Below the pieces are notes generated by a model. That model had not been told where the DNA came from. It ran no database searches and saw only the letters and a list, made by a program, of their open reading frames with translations. A DNA stretch of 11,329 bases from the NCBI GenBank assembly GCA_948433815.1, contig CAOJDZ010000006.1:1-11329 (forward strand), in the 5' to 3' direction. Shown piece after piece: positions 1 through 7,554 of this stretch. The stretch's first letter is position 1. The number at the start of each line of letters is the position of its first letter. The stretch comes from an uncultured Clostridia bacterium. GTDB taxonomy: Bacteria; Bacillota_I; Bacilli_A; RF39; UBA660. Position numbers and translations under genes: made by a program.

Positions 1-583
1 TTTAAAAAAACAAACTAGTCAAGGATTGAGCGGATATGATGTAGCAAGAAAAATATTAGATGAAAACGGTTTAAATGATTTAATTATAGTCGAAACTAAT
101 GGTACACTTACAGACCATTATGACCCATCTAGAAAAGTTGTTAGACTTTCAAAAGAAATTTATCATGGAACATCTGTTGCTTCTAATGCAGTTGCTGCAC
201 ATGAAGTAGGACATGCTTTGCAAGATAAAGAAGGATATACTTTCATGAAAATAAGAAGCGCAATATTTCCTGTAGTAAACATATTATCTAATATATCATA
301 TTATGTTATATTAATAGGATTTCTTCTAGAATTTTTAGAACTAGTATGGATAGGAATTATATTTGTAGGATCTGGAGTAGTATTTCAATTAATAACTTTA
401 CCAGTTGAAATAAATGCTTCTAAAAGAGCTGGAACTGAACTTAACAGACTAAATATGGTTTCAGTAGAAGATAGTAACGGAGTTAAAAATATGTTAACAG
501 CTGCTGCATTAACTTACGTCGCAGGAGTTTTAGCAGGAATATTACAATTAATTAGATTAATAAACAGAGTAAACGATAATTAG
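1..583 (+). CDS. YugP-type membrane zinc metallopeptidase (3' part, cut by window edge)
   Basis: This is the C-terminal part of a neutral zinc metallopeptidase of the YugP/Zn_peptidase_2 family, an HtpX-like integral membrane protease. The frame is open to the left edge from base 2 and encodes LKKQTSQGLSGYDVARKIL, which matches the segment that follows the first membrane helix in this family, so the gene starts outside the window. The TTG at 26 is an ordinary Leu codon, not a start. Counting from that TTG, HEVGH at residues 59-63 is the HExxH zinc and catalytic motif, preceded by the family hallmark LTDHYDP. Glu129 in the PVEINAS segment is the likely third zinc ligand. Hydrophobic stretches near 80-125 and 155-178 are membrane segments. 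The substrate is unknown. The gene converges on rpsR and ends at its own terminator. Confidence 0.88.
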   Translation, partial: LKKQTSQGLSGYDVARKILDENGLNDLIIVETNGTLTDHYDPSRKVVRLSKEIYHGTSVASNAVAAHEVGHALQDKEGYTFMKIRSAIFPVVNILSNISYYVILIGFLLEFLELVWIGIIFVGSGVVFQLITLPVEINASKRAGTELNRLNMVSVEDSNGVKNMLTAAALTYVAGVLAGILQLIRLINRVNDN

Positions 584-607
584 GATTATATATCCTAATT
601 TTTTTTT
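578..607 (+). terminator. Rho-independent terminator of the zinc metallopeptidase gene
   Basis: A perfect 9-bp inverted repeat AATTAGGAT/ATCCTAATT (578-586 and 592-600) with a 5-nt loop runs into a T tract (599-607). It begins just before the TAG stop and closes rightward transcription facing the rpsR operon. Confidence 0.85.
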
Positions 608-611
608 AAAT

Positions 612-636
612 AAAAAAAGCATCCATATAGGACACT
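612..636 (-). terminator. Rho-independent terminator of rpsF-ssb-rpsR
   Basis: On the minus strand AGTGTCC (636-630) pairs with GGATGCT (624-618) around a TATAT loop. That gives a 7-bp stem with two G-U pairs, followed by seven Ts (618-612). The stem starts inside the TAG stop of rpsR at 635-637. With the rightward terminator a few bases away it insulates the two convergent units. Confidence 0.72.
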
Positions 637-850
637 ATTTTGTAAATGATATTAAAGCCATAAATCTAGCTCTTTTAACTTGTTTAGCAATATATCTTTG
701 GTGTAAAGCACAAGCACCAGTCATTCTTCTTGGTAAAATCTTACCTTTTTCATTTATATATTTTGTAATGATTGGTACATCTTTATAATCAACGCTTTTA
801 CCAGCGCACATTTGACATATCTTTTTCTTTCTTGGATAAAAGTCTTTCAT
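635..850 (-). CDS. rpsR: 30S ribosomal protein S18
   Basis: Small-subunit ribosomal protein S18, 71 aa, the usual length. It sits on the 30S platform as a heterodimer with S6, whose gene opens this operon. The conserved core is plain: a DYKDV segment near residue 21, the GKILPRR motif (36-42), TGACALHQR (44-52) and a basic C-terminal helix with KRARFMALI. It is the zinc-type (C+) form: Cys12 and Cys15 form CxxC, and Cys47 and His50 form CxxH. Many low-GC bacteria also have a zinc-free paralogue, which is not in this window. The ribosome binding site GTGAGGAGG (865-857) lies 6 nt before the ATG. The gene is last in rpsF-ssb-rpsR, 26 bp after ssb, and runs directly into a terminator. Confidence 0.97.
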   Translation of the reverse strand: MKDFYPRKKKICQMCAGKSVDYKDVPIITKYINEKGKILPRRMTGACALHQRYIAKQVKRARFMALISFTK

Positions 851-876
851 TATTATTCCTCCTCACTTAAAATTTT

Positions 877-1356
877 TTAAAATGGTAAATCATCATCACT
901 TAAGGCAACTTCGCTACCAAAATTTTTAAATGGGTCCTCTGTACTAATATCTACTCCAACTTCAGGACTAGGTTGATCCATATACACAGAACTTGTAGTA
1001 TCCACATAAGCATTTACTGGAGTAGATGAATCATCTCTTCTAGAACTACTCATAAATTCAACACTTTCAGCTATTACCTCTGTAACATATCTTTTAGTGC
1101 CATCTTGAGCTTCATAACTTCTAGTTTGAATTCTTCCGTCAACTCCTAATTGACTTCCTTTAGTAACATACTTTCCAACATTTTCAGCCTGACGACCAAA
1201 AACTGAAACATTAATAAAGTCAGCATCTATATTGCCTTCTTTATTTTTAAAATTTCTATTAATTGCTAATGTAAATGAAGCAACTGTATTTCCTGTAGGC
1301 ATAGTTCTAACTTCAGGATCCCTTGTTAATCTACCAACGAGTATTACTTTATTCAT
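877..1356 (-). CDS. ssb: Single-stranded DNA-binding protein
   Basis: SSB, 159 aa, coats single-stranded DNA in replication, recombination and repair as a homotetramer. Residues 1-104 form the OB fold, recognisable from MNKVILVGRLTRDPEVR at the start, the ADFINVSVFGRQAENV strand (45-60) and a YEAQDGTKRYVTEV strand near 81-94. A low-complexity linker rich in Ser, Thr and Asp (105-150) leads to the acidic tip SDDDLPF, the peptide that docks replication and repair partners. The ribosome binding site AAGGAGGAA lies in the last codons of rpsF, whose stop ends 1 nt before this ATG, so translation of the two genes is probably coupled. The rpsF-ssb-rpsR order is the classic bacterial arrangement. Confidence 0.97.
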   Translation of the reverse strand: MNKVILVGRLTRDPEVRTMPTGNTVASFTLAINRNFKNKEGNIDADFINVSVFGRQAENVGKYVTKGSQLGVDGRIQTRSYEAQDGTKRYVTEVIAESVEFMSSSRRDDSSTPVNAYVDTTSSVYMDQPSPEVGVDISTEDPFKNFGSEVALSDDDLPF

Positions 1357-1357
1357 A

Positions 1358-1645
1358 CTACTCTTCCTCCTTAATAATTAAATGTCTTAAAATCTTTTCA
1401 TCGATTAATGCTTTTCTATCAAATTCTTTAACAGCAGCACTTTCACATTCAACATTAAGTAAATGATAAAAACCTCTTACTTGTTTCTTAATTTCATAAG
1501 CAAGTTTCTTTTGACCTAAATCTTTTGAATTAACAATTTTAGCACCCATATCAGTTAAAACTTTTTCAAATGATTTAACAGTTTCTTTAACTTCATCTTC
1601 TGAAATATCTGCTTTTACAATGAACATGATTTCATATTTATTCAT
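1358..1645 (-). CDS. rpsF: 30S ribosomal protein S6
   Basis: Ribosomal protein S6, 95 aa, partner of S18 on the 30S platform. The N-terminus MNKYEIMFIVKADIS matches the first beta strand of the family. The LAYEI segment and the C-terminal FDRKALIDEKILRHLIIKEEE are characteristic. Two ATGs are adjacent, at 1648 and 1645. I prefer the second because it gives 7 nt from the GGAGG core (1657-1653) against 4 nt for the first, and because relatives such as B. subtilis S6 start MRKYE with one Met. The gene opens the operon rpsF-ssb-rpsR behind a clear promoter (1742-1714) and a leader of about 60 nt with hairpins. Confidence 0.96.
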   Translation of the reverse strand: MNKYEIMFIVKADISEDEVKETVKSFEKVLTDMGAKIVNSKDLGQKKLAYEIKKQVRGFYHLLNVECESAAVKEFDRKALIDEKILRHLIIKEEE

Positions 1646-1670
1646 CATTTCACCTCCTTATGGTCTATTG

Positions 1671-1704
1671 GCTTCTAATAAAGAAGCAAGGAGCTTATTT
1701 GCTC
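1671..1704 (-). promoter_or_regulatory. rpsF: rpsF leader with two stem-loops (possible S6 autoregulatory RNA)
   Basis: Between the predicted transcription start (about 1707) and the rpsF ribosome binding site (1659-1651) the leader RNA can form two stem-loops. GAGC/GCTC (1704-1701 with 1694-1691) has a 6-nt loop. GCTTCT/AGAAGC (1687-1682 with 1676-1671) is a perfect 6-bp stem with a 5-nt loop. Many bacteria regulate rpsF by S6:S18 binding to the leader, through a structure with a conserved bulged CCG. I do not see that CCG here, so the assignment rests on position and structure only. Confidence 0.35.
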
Positions 1705-1713
1705 TTCATGCGT

Positions 1714-1742
1714 ATTATAGCAAAGAAAAGAACAAAAGTCCA
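1714..1742 (-). promoter_or_regulatory. Promoter of rpsF-ssb-rpsR
   Basis: A perfect -10 box TATAAT (1719-1714) lies 17 nt downstream of TGGACT (1742-1737), a 4/6 match to TTGACA. Transcription would start near 1707, giving a leader of about 60 nt before rpsF. This is a strong housekeeping-sigma promoter, as expected for a ribosomal operon. Confidence 0.75.
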
Positions 1743-1785
1743 TAAAATTATATGCACTTAACCCAATAGATATCAACAATTAAGT

Positions 1786-1812
1786 AAAAAATAAAAAGTT
1801 AAGACTTAACTT
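1786..1812 (-). terminator. AT-rich terminator of the zinc-ribbon gene
   Basis: AAGTTA/TAACTT (1812-1807 with 1801-1796) forms a 6-bp stem around a 5-nt loop that includes the gene's TAA stop. A T-rich tail (TTTTTATTTTTT, 1797-1786) follows. The stem is weak but the tail is good, and it separates this gene from the rpsF promoter. Confidence 0.55.
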
Positions 1813-2759
1813 AACTCTTTAAGTTTTTCAGTTACTCTTAAAGTTACATCTAGATAATATTTCATATCCGCTTCATTTAATTCATCAACATTTAACTTAT
1901 CAATTTTTTCTACAAATTCAGTATATTTATCTAAAATTTTTAAATAATCACTCATCATAGATACACTATAATTTGATGTTTTATATTTATTCATAAAATC
2001 TACATATTCATTAATTACCAATTCATAACTATCAAGTAATTCCTTTATACCAGAACTTTCCTCATTAGGCATATCTGCCTCATTAGACGAATTAGACGTT
2101 TTCTCTTCATTTAGTCTTATTTCCATAACTTTATACTCATCATCATAATTTAAACTAATTCTATAACCACTTTCATTATTTGAATAGTAATAATTATCGC
2201 CTTTTTTATAATTCACTTCAAATCCCTTTTTCTGACAAGAAAGAACATAATCTTTATAATCTTTAAACGAAGTCTCACTGACCTCAATTGAAAAGCCGTC
2301 TGATTTCTCCCAATTTATTTTTCCAATATTTGATTTAGGCACAGGAATCAATTGAGCAATATCACTACTTGGCCAAGAAAATTCTTTATATTGAGACATC
2401 TTTTCTTTATCTCTTATACTATCCTTAATTCTATCATCAATTGGATTTAAAACTAAAAACATACCAAAAAATACTAATGGAAGAAAAACATATAAATATT
2501 TTATCTTTACACTATTTAATATAGTATCATAGATAACAGGAAACAAACTTATTCCACAAAACATCAATGTTACACCTGTAAAATAATTACTATTTAAACA
2601 AGCAGAAAAACCCAAAAATATAATTATAGTTCCAATAATATACCTTATTACTCCCTTTTGTTTCTTATGTTCATATCTTAATTCCTCCCCACAACTATCG
2701 CAAAATTTATTATTACCAGAATTAACTTGACCACATTTACAACATTTTACTTTAACCAT
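1806..2759 (-). CDS. Zinc-ribbon membrane protein with DUF6591-like extracytoplasmic domain
   Basis: A 317-aa protein of unknown function. Residues 1-25 form a short zinc ribbon: CxxC at 6-9 and CDSC at 20-23. Three hydrophobic segments follow (about 37-55, 58-76 and 86-104). Residues from about 125 on are soluble and probably outside the cell. The segment from PSSDIAQLIPVPKSNIGKI (130-148) to SGYRISLNYDD (197-207) resembles what I recall as DUF6591, usually seen in Firmicute lipoproteins and zinc-ribbon proteins. After a Ser/Asn/Glu-rich linker (220-236) comes a helical C-terminus (238-316). The frame opens at a TTG at 2822, but I chose the ATG at 2759 because AAGGAG lies 8 nt before it and the zinc ribbon starts directly after it. 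The gene is a single transcription unit between terminators. Its promoter carries a poly-G tract, so expression may switch on and off. Confidence 0.75.
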   Translation of the reverse strand: MVKVKCCKCGQVNSGNNKFCDSCGEELRYEHKKQKGVIRYIIGTIIIFLGFSACLNSNYFTGVTLMFCGISLFPVIYDTILNSVKIKYLYVFLPLVFFGMFLVLNPIDDRIKDSIRDKEKMSQYKEFSWPSSDIAQLIPVPKSNIGKINWEKSDGFSIEVSETSFKDYKDYVLSCQKKGFEVNYKKGDNYYYSNNESGYRISLNYDDEYKVMEIRLNEEKTSNSSNEADMPNEESSGIKELLDSYELVINEYVDFMNKYKTSNYSVSMMSDYLKILDKYTEFVEKIDKLNVDELNEADMKYYLDVTLRVTEKLKELS

Positions 2760-2785
2760 ATTATTTACTCCTTTTCTATATGTTA

Positions 2786-2816
2786 ATAATACCCCCCCCG
2801 AGTAACAATTTGTCAA
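2786..2816 (-). promoter_or_regulatory. Promoter with poly-G spacer, probable phase-variable switch
   Basis: A perfect -35 box TTGACA (2816-2811) and a 5/6 -10 box TATTAT (2791-2786) are 19 nt apart. The spacer is 11 nt of mixed sequence followed by exactly eight Gs (2799-2792) that abut the -10 box. Loss of one or two Gs would give the optimal 17-18 nt. Homopolymer runs here change length by slipped-strand mispairing and are known to switch promoters, for example Neisseria porA (poly-G) and Bordetella fim (poly-C). This copy would be in a weak or off state. The function is inferred; the boxes and the tract are seen directly. Confidence 0.68.
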
Positions 2817-2828
2817 GAGCAAAATATA

Positions 2829-2859
2829 AATAAAATAAAAAAGACTTATTAAAGTCCTT
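2829..2859 (-). terminator. Terminator after ychF, end of the parA operon
   Basis: AAGGACTT (2859-2852) pairs with AAGTCTTT (2847-2840) around a 4-nt loop, an 8-bp stem with one G-U pair. A T-rich tail TTTATTTTATTT follows. The hairpin starts 2 nt after the ychF stop and ends 13 nt before the -35 box of the next gene. Confidence 0.78.
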
Positions 2860-2860
2860 A

Positions 2861-3961
2861 TTATACATTAAATCTAAAATAACAAATATCTCCATCTTGC
2901 ATTATGTAATCCTTACCTTCAAGTCTCGCTTTTCCAGATTCTTTTACTTTAAGTTCGCTTCCACAAGTAACTAAATCTTCATAAGACATAACCTCTGCCT
3001 TTATGAATCCTTTTTGAAAATCAGTATGTATAATTCCAGCACATTCAGGTGCTTTCATTCCTTTCCTAAAAGTCCAAGCTCTTACTTCATCACTACCAAC
3101 AGTAAAGAAAGTAGCAAGTCCCAAAGTATCATAAGTAACACTTATTAATTTATCAAGTCCGCTCTCCTCTATTCCTAATTCATTAAGAAAAACTTTCTTT
3201 TCACTATCTTCTAACTCTACTAGTTCACTTTCAATTTTAGCACACATAAGTATTAACGTACTTCCCATTGATTCAACATACTCACGCACTTCATTTATGT
3301 ATTGATTACTTCCATTAACTAAATCAACTTCATTAACATTAGCTAAATAAATCATAGGCTTTAATGTAATAAAATTAAAAGCTTTTATTATTTCTAATTC
3401 ATCTTCATCTAAACCTAAGTTTCTAAGAGCACCCCCACTCGCAAGATGTTCTTTGCATCTACTTAGAATATCGACTTCCTTAAGTGCCACTTTATCATTT
3501 GTAGTTTGAGCCTTCTTAGTAATTCTATCTAATCTATTAGTAACAATTTCCATATCAGAGATAGCAAGTTCTAAATTAATAATATCTATATCTCTTATAG
3601 GATTAATATCTCCTTCTACATGAATAATATCATTATCAACAAAACATCTAACAACATGTATAACAGCATCCACTTCTCTAATATGTGAAAGAAACTTATT
3701 TCCAAGTCCCTCTCCAGTTGATGCCCCTTTAACAAGCCCAGCGATATCTGTAAATTCATATTGAGTAGGAATAAGCCTTTCTGGAATATACATATTTTCT
3801 AAAATTTCCAATCTCTTATCAGGTACAATTACAGTTCCTAAATTAGGATCAATAGTAGCAAAAGGATAATTTGCCGCTAAAATATTTTTCTTTGTAATCG
3901 CATTAAAAAGTGTACTCTTTCCAACATTTGGCATTCCAATAATACCCGCTTTAAGTGCCAT
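2861..3961 (-). CDS. ychF: Ribosome-associated ATPase YchF (OLA1 family)
   Basis: YchF, 366 aa, full length, is a P-loop ATPase of the Obg superfamily that binds ribosomes and is linked to stress responses and translation. GMPNVGKST (9-17) is the P loop and DIAGLVKGA (72-80) the G3 switch. NVNE (208-211) stands where GTPases have NKxD; this change gives the family its ATP preference. The segment around 85-165, including a predicted helical insertion, is family-like. The TGS domain occupies about 281-364, with the conserved RAWTFRKGMKAPECAG and IHTDFQKGFIKAEV motifs and the C-terminal GDICYFRFNV. The ribosome binding site GAGAGGGG precedes ATG 3961. The gene sits 19 bp after the transporter gene and is last in the parA operon. 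It is a neighbour of parB and rpsF in many Firmicutes. Confidence 0.97.
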   Translation of the reverse strand: MALKAGIIGMPNVGKSTLFNAITKKNILAANYPFATIDPNLGTVIVPDKRLEILENMYIPERLIPTQYEFTDIAGLVKGASTGEGLGNKFLSHIREVDAVIHVVRCFVDNDIIHVEGDINPIRDIDIINLELAISDMEIVTNRLDRITKKAQTTNDKVALKEVDILSRCKEHLASGGALRNLGLDEDELEIIKAFNFITLKPMIYLANVNEVDLVNGSNQYINEVREYVESMGSTLILMCAKIESELVELEDSEKKVFLNELGIEESGLDKLISVTYDTLGLATFFTVGSDEVRAWTFRKGMKAPECAGIIHTDFQKGFIKAEVMSYEDLVTCGSELKVKESGKARLEGKDYIMQDGDICYFRFNV

Positions 3962-3980
3962 AAAAATCCCCTCTCTTTAA

Positions 3981-5510
3981 TTAAAATGATAATACTGGTG
4001 AAGTATTTATACCTATAGGTAATCCAGTAATATAAAATCCTATTATAATTACAAACCAAAGTACAAACATTGCTAAACCATAACTTTTCATATACTTAAA
4101 TGACCCAAATAAAGTCACTTGCTTTCCTTTATCATATTTCTCCATATACGCTAGATAAATAACATAATAAAGCATAAGAGGAGTAAACGCCATAGACAAA
4201 CTAGAACCAGCCATATATATTAACTGAGTAAACTCAGGACTAATACTTGCATTCATCATTGTGGGAACAACTAAACCACTCATAACTTGCCATTTAGATT
4301 GAAGTCCTGTATAGAATAAGCCACATACTATTGATACTATAAACAATAATATAATAAGTCCTATTCCAGAAAAACTAAATAAATTTACTAAATGAGTTAA
4401 TATAGCAACTATAACAAGTCCTATATTACTTTTCTCAAAAGTACTTATAAATAAACTTGATACAAATATTAAAACTAGTATACTACCTACTCCATCTAAT
4501 GAATATGATAAACACTCACTGACATCTTTATTATCTTTTACAGTTCTAGCCATAAATCCATATGCTAAACCTACTATTATAAATAAGAAAGTCACAATAA
4601 ATACGAAACCTTGATTAAATAAAGAATTTGCGCCAAATAACTTATCAATATAATATGTACCATTTGGATCTAATAGTCCACCACCAAATGGAAATCCTGG
4701 TACTATCATATAAATAATTACTATTAAATATAAAAGTGCAGCACCAATCGCAACGACTAAACCTCTTAATTCTCTATTTGAAAACTTAACATTATCTAAT
4801 GTTTCTACCTCATCAAATTCATATTTTCCTAACTTTGGCATAACTGTCTTTTCAGTAACACGTGTTAATATAAAAGATGCCAAAACTAATGCTAAAATCA
4901 TAACAAATAATTGAAAATATTGATTAATCGCATAACTTCCATCAATAACTTTTGCAGATATTAAAGTTAAATTTATCAAACTACTATCAATACTAGTTAA
5001 AAATATATTAATACCATAACCAAAACATATACCTGCAAAACTTGCAATAATACCACCTAAAGGATGTCTATGTCCATATTTAAAAAGCATAGCGCCTATA
5101 GGAAGCAATAAAACAAATCCTATATCTCCAACTAAACTAGATATAATACTTAAAAATATAAGAACAAAAGTAGTAGTATATTTCCTAGAATTTTGTGTAA
5201 TTAAAGTAAAGAATGTCTTCGCAAATCCTGATTTTTCTAAAACACCTATACCAATTAAAATAATAATCAAAGTACTAAGTGGAGCAAAATTAACAAAATT
5301 ACTTACAGTATTAGTTAAAATATATTTAATACCACTTACACTTAATAAGTTTTCTACCTGAATAACATTATTTTGTAGAGTATTAGTATAAGAATTTACA
5401 GTACTATATTCTGCTTGTAAATTAAATAATGACAATACAAAACTTAAAATAATAGTCGCAAAAGTCAAAATTATAAAAATAAATATAGGACTAAACTTTT
5501 TATTCTTCAT
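3981..5510 (-). CDS. AbgT family transporter
   Basis: A 509-aa inner-membrane transporter of the AbgT family (E. coli AbgT is about the same length). Known members import p-aminobenzoyl-glutamate, or export sulfonamides as in MtrF, driven by the proton gradient. Twelve or so hydrophobic segments are visible. Two repeats carry the family signatures: NFAPLSTLIIILIGIGVLEKS (74-94) leading to GDIGFVLLLPIGAMLFKYGHRHPLGG (128-153), and SKWQVMSGLVVPTMM (405-419) leading to SPEFTQL with MAFTPLM (424-446). The ATG at 5510 is preferred over an in-frame TTG at 5546, because it gives the expected basic-then-hydrophobic N-terminus. It overlaps the DUF951 gene by 11 bp, which suggests translational coupling; only a weak GTGG sits upstream. 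Its substrate cannot be read from the sequence, and its place between parB and ychF is not the usual Bacillus content. Confidence 0.88.
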   Translation of the reverse strand: MKNKKFSPIFIFIILTFATIILSFVLSLFNLQAEYSTVNSYTNTLQNNVIQVENLLSVSGIKYILTNTVSNFVNFAPLSTLIIILIGIGVLEKSGFAKTFFTLITQNSRKYTTTFVLIFLSIISSLVGDIGFVLLLPIGAMLFKYGHRHPLGGIIASFAGICFGYGINIFLTSIDSSLINLTLISAKVIDGSYAINQYFQLFVMILALVLASFILTRVTEKTVMPKLGKYEFDEVETLDNVKFSNRELRGLVVAIGAALLYLIVIIYMIVPGFPFGGGLLDPNGTYYIDKLFGANSLFNQGFVFIVTFLFIIVGLAYGFMARTVKDNKDVSECLSYSLDGVGSILVLIFVSSLFISTFEKSNIGLVIVAILTHLVNLFSFSGIGLIILLFIVSIVCGLFYTGLQSKWQVMSGLVVPTMMNASISPEFTQLIYMAGSSLSMAFTPLMLYYVIYLAYMEKYDKGKQVTLFGSFKYMKSYGLAMFVLWFVIIIGFYITGLPIGINTSPVLSF

Positions 5511-5685
5511 TTTCCACCACTTTCTTAAGCTTTTTCTCAAACTCAATTCTATCCATCATAATAGTTCTACTACAATTAGTACATTTTAATTTTATATCAA
5601 CACCAAGTCTAATTATCTCCCAAGAATTAGCACCACACGGATGCCCTTTCTTCATGATAACAATACTACCAAGTCCATATTTCAT
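5500..5685 (-). CDS. DUF951 small zinc-ribbon protein
   Basis: A 61-aa protein of the DUF951 family, a small protein of unknown function found beside parB and ychF in many Firmicutes. The family signature is complete: MKKGHPCGANSWEIIRLGVD (11-30), LKCTNC (33-38) and a basic C-terminal helix. Cys17, Cys35 and Cys38 could bind a metal, with His15 a possible fourth ligand. It starts 7 bp after the parB stop. Its AGGTG ribosome binding site overlaps that stop, and its own 3' end overlaps the next gene by 11 bp, so it lies within one tightly coupled operon. The cysteines and basic tail would suit nucleic-acid or ribosome binding, but that is a guess. Confidence 0.9.
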   Translation of the reverse strand: MKYGLGSIVIMKKGHPCGANSWEIIRLGVDIKLKCTNCSRTIMMDRIEFEKKLKKVVENEE

Positions 5686-6527
5686 AAATCACCTAATCTA
5701 AATTCACATCAATATTTAAAATTTCTAAAATTCTTTCTAAATCCTTATCACTATCAAAAGGAATTACTATATTTCTATTATTAACTTTTACTAAAGTACC
5801 TATTTTTTCTCTCATAACACTTTGAATCATATTATGTCTAGGATTCTTTTCTTCCTTTTTCTTAATAGTTACTTTTTTAGCAAATCCTCCTGTAGATATC
5901 ATATCTTCTAAATCGCGAACACTCATATTATTCTTTAAAACAGCATCCGTCATATTTAAAATCTCATTATCATCTTCAAGCTTACTTAAAGCACGAGCGT
6001 GACCCATACTAATTTCATTAGCTAATACTTTATCTTGAACTATTTTTGGTAATTTTAAAATTCCTAAAATATTTGTTATATGACTTCTACTCTTACCAAC
6101 TTTTTTAGCAAGTTCTTCTTGAGTTAAATGCATAGTTTCTATCATATTTTTATATGCTAAAGCTTCTTCTATAATATTTAAGTCTTCTCTTTGAATATTT
6201 TCGAGAAGTGCTATACTCATCATTTCATCATCAGAGAATTCTCTTACAATCGCAGGTATAGTTTCAAGCCCCGCTTTTCTAGCTGCCAAACTTCTTCTTT
6301 CACCAGCAACTATCTCATAACCTTTAATGCTTCTTTTAACAATAATAGGTTCAATAACACCATATTCTTTTACACTAGCAGTTAACTCTTCTAATTTTTC
6401 TGCATCAAAAACTTTTCTAGGCTGATAAGGGTTACTCCTAAGTTCATTTAAATTAATTTGTAAAACATCTTCTTTTGATGTAGTCTCAACTATAGACTTT
6501 TCAAATTCATCAATATTAAAAGCTTCA

Positions 6528-7355
<828 letters not shown>

Positions 7356-7377
7356 AACACTACCTCGCTATAAAATA

Positions 7378-7386
7378 ATTTTAGCA
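7378..7386 (-). promoter_or_regulatory. Candidate extended -10 promoter of the parA operon
   Basis: On the minus strand TGCTAAAAT (7386-7378) fits the extended -10 pattern TGnTATAAT with one change. It lies about 22 bp before the parA ATG. The -35 region is poor, so the call depends on the extended element. A second possibility is TTGAAG (7474-7469), 17 nt, TATCCT (7451-7446), further upstream. Confidence 0.4.
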
Positions 7387-7435
7387 CAAATCTAATCAAT
7401 TTAAAACATAAATATTCATTTTAAAATACAATTCG

Positions 7436-7467
7436 CCTATTATTAAGGATACCATTTTTTTAATAGG
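7436..7467 (-). repeat. Inverted repeat upstream of parA
   Basis: CCTATTA (7436-7442) and TAATAGG (7461-7467) are a perfect 7-bp inverted repeat 18 bp apart, in the 199-bp gap between the LRR gene and parA. It straddles the -10 box and most of the spacer of the candidate upstream promoter TTGAAG/TATCCT, so it could be an operator or an RNA hairpin. Apart from this, the terminator and the promoter candidates, I see nothing else in the gap, and in particular no parS site and no DnaA box cluster. Confidence 0.35.
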
Positions 7468-7495
7468 ACTTCAAGTAAAGTGAGTATTTTTATAA

Positions 7496-7545
7496 GATAA
7501 ATAAAAATTAGTCTAATACTTTTAAAATTTCATATTAAACTAATT
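7496..7545 (-). terminator. Terminator of the LRR protein gene
   Basis: AATTAGTTTAATA (7545-7533) pairs with TATTAGACTAATT (7518-7506) over 13 bp with a single G-U pair and a 14-nt loop. The run TTTATTTATC follows. It begins 9 nt after the gene's TAG stop. The stem is long but very AT-rich. Confidence 0.65.
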
Positions 7546-7554
7546 ATATTTTTA

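Noticed and set aside
3877..4059. Minus-strand reading frame of 60 codons overlapping the ychF start
   Set aside because: It is an out-of-frame shadow across the end of the transporter gene and the start of ychF, both firmly identified.
4856..4867. Palindrome TAACACGTGTTA with a CACGTG core, like the centre of parS
   Set aside because: Only 9 of 16 positions agree with the parS consensus TGTTTCACGTGAAACA, and it lies in transporter codons reading L-T-R-V-T. Not supportable as a parS site.
6191..6385. Plus-strand reading frame of 64 codons
   Set aside because: It lies antisense within parB, has no ribosome binding site and no protein-like pattern; parB is certain here.
7356..7554. Possible replication origin or DnaA box cluster between the LRR gene and parA
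   Set aside because: No TTATCCACA-like boxes were found; the gap is explained by a terminator, an inverted repeat and promoter candidates.
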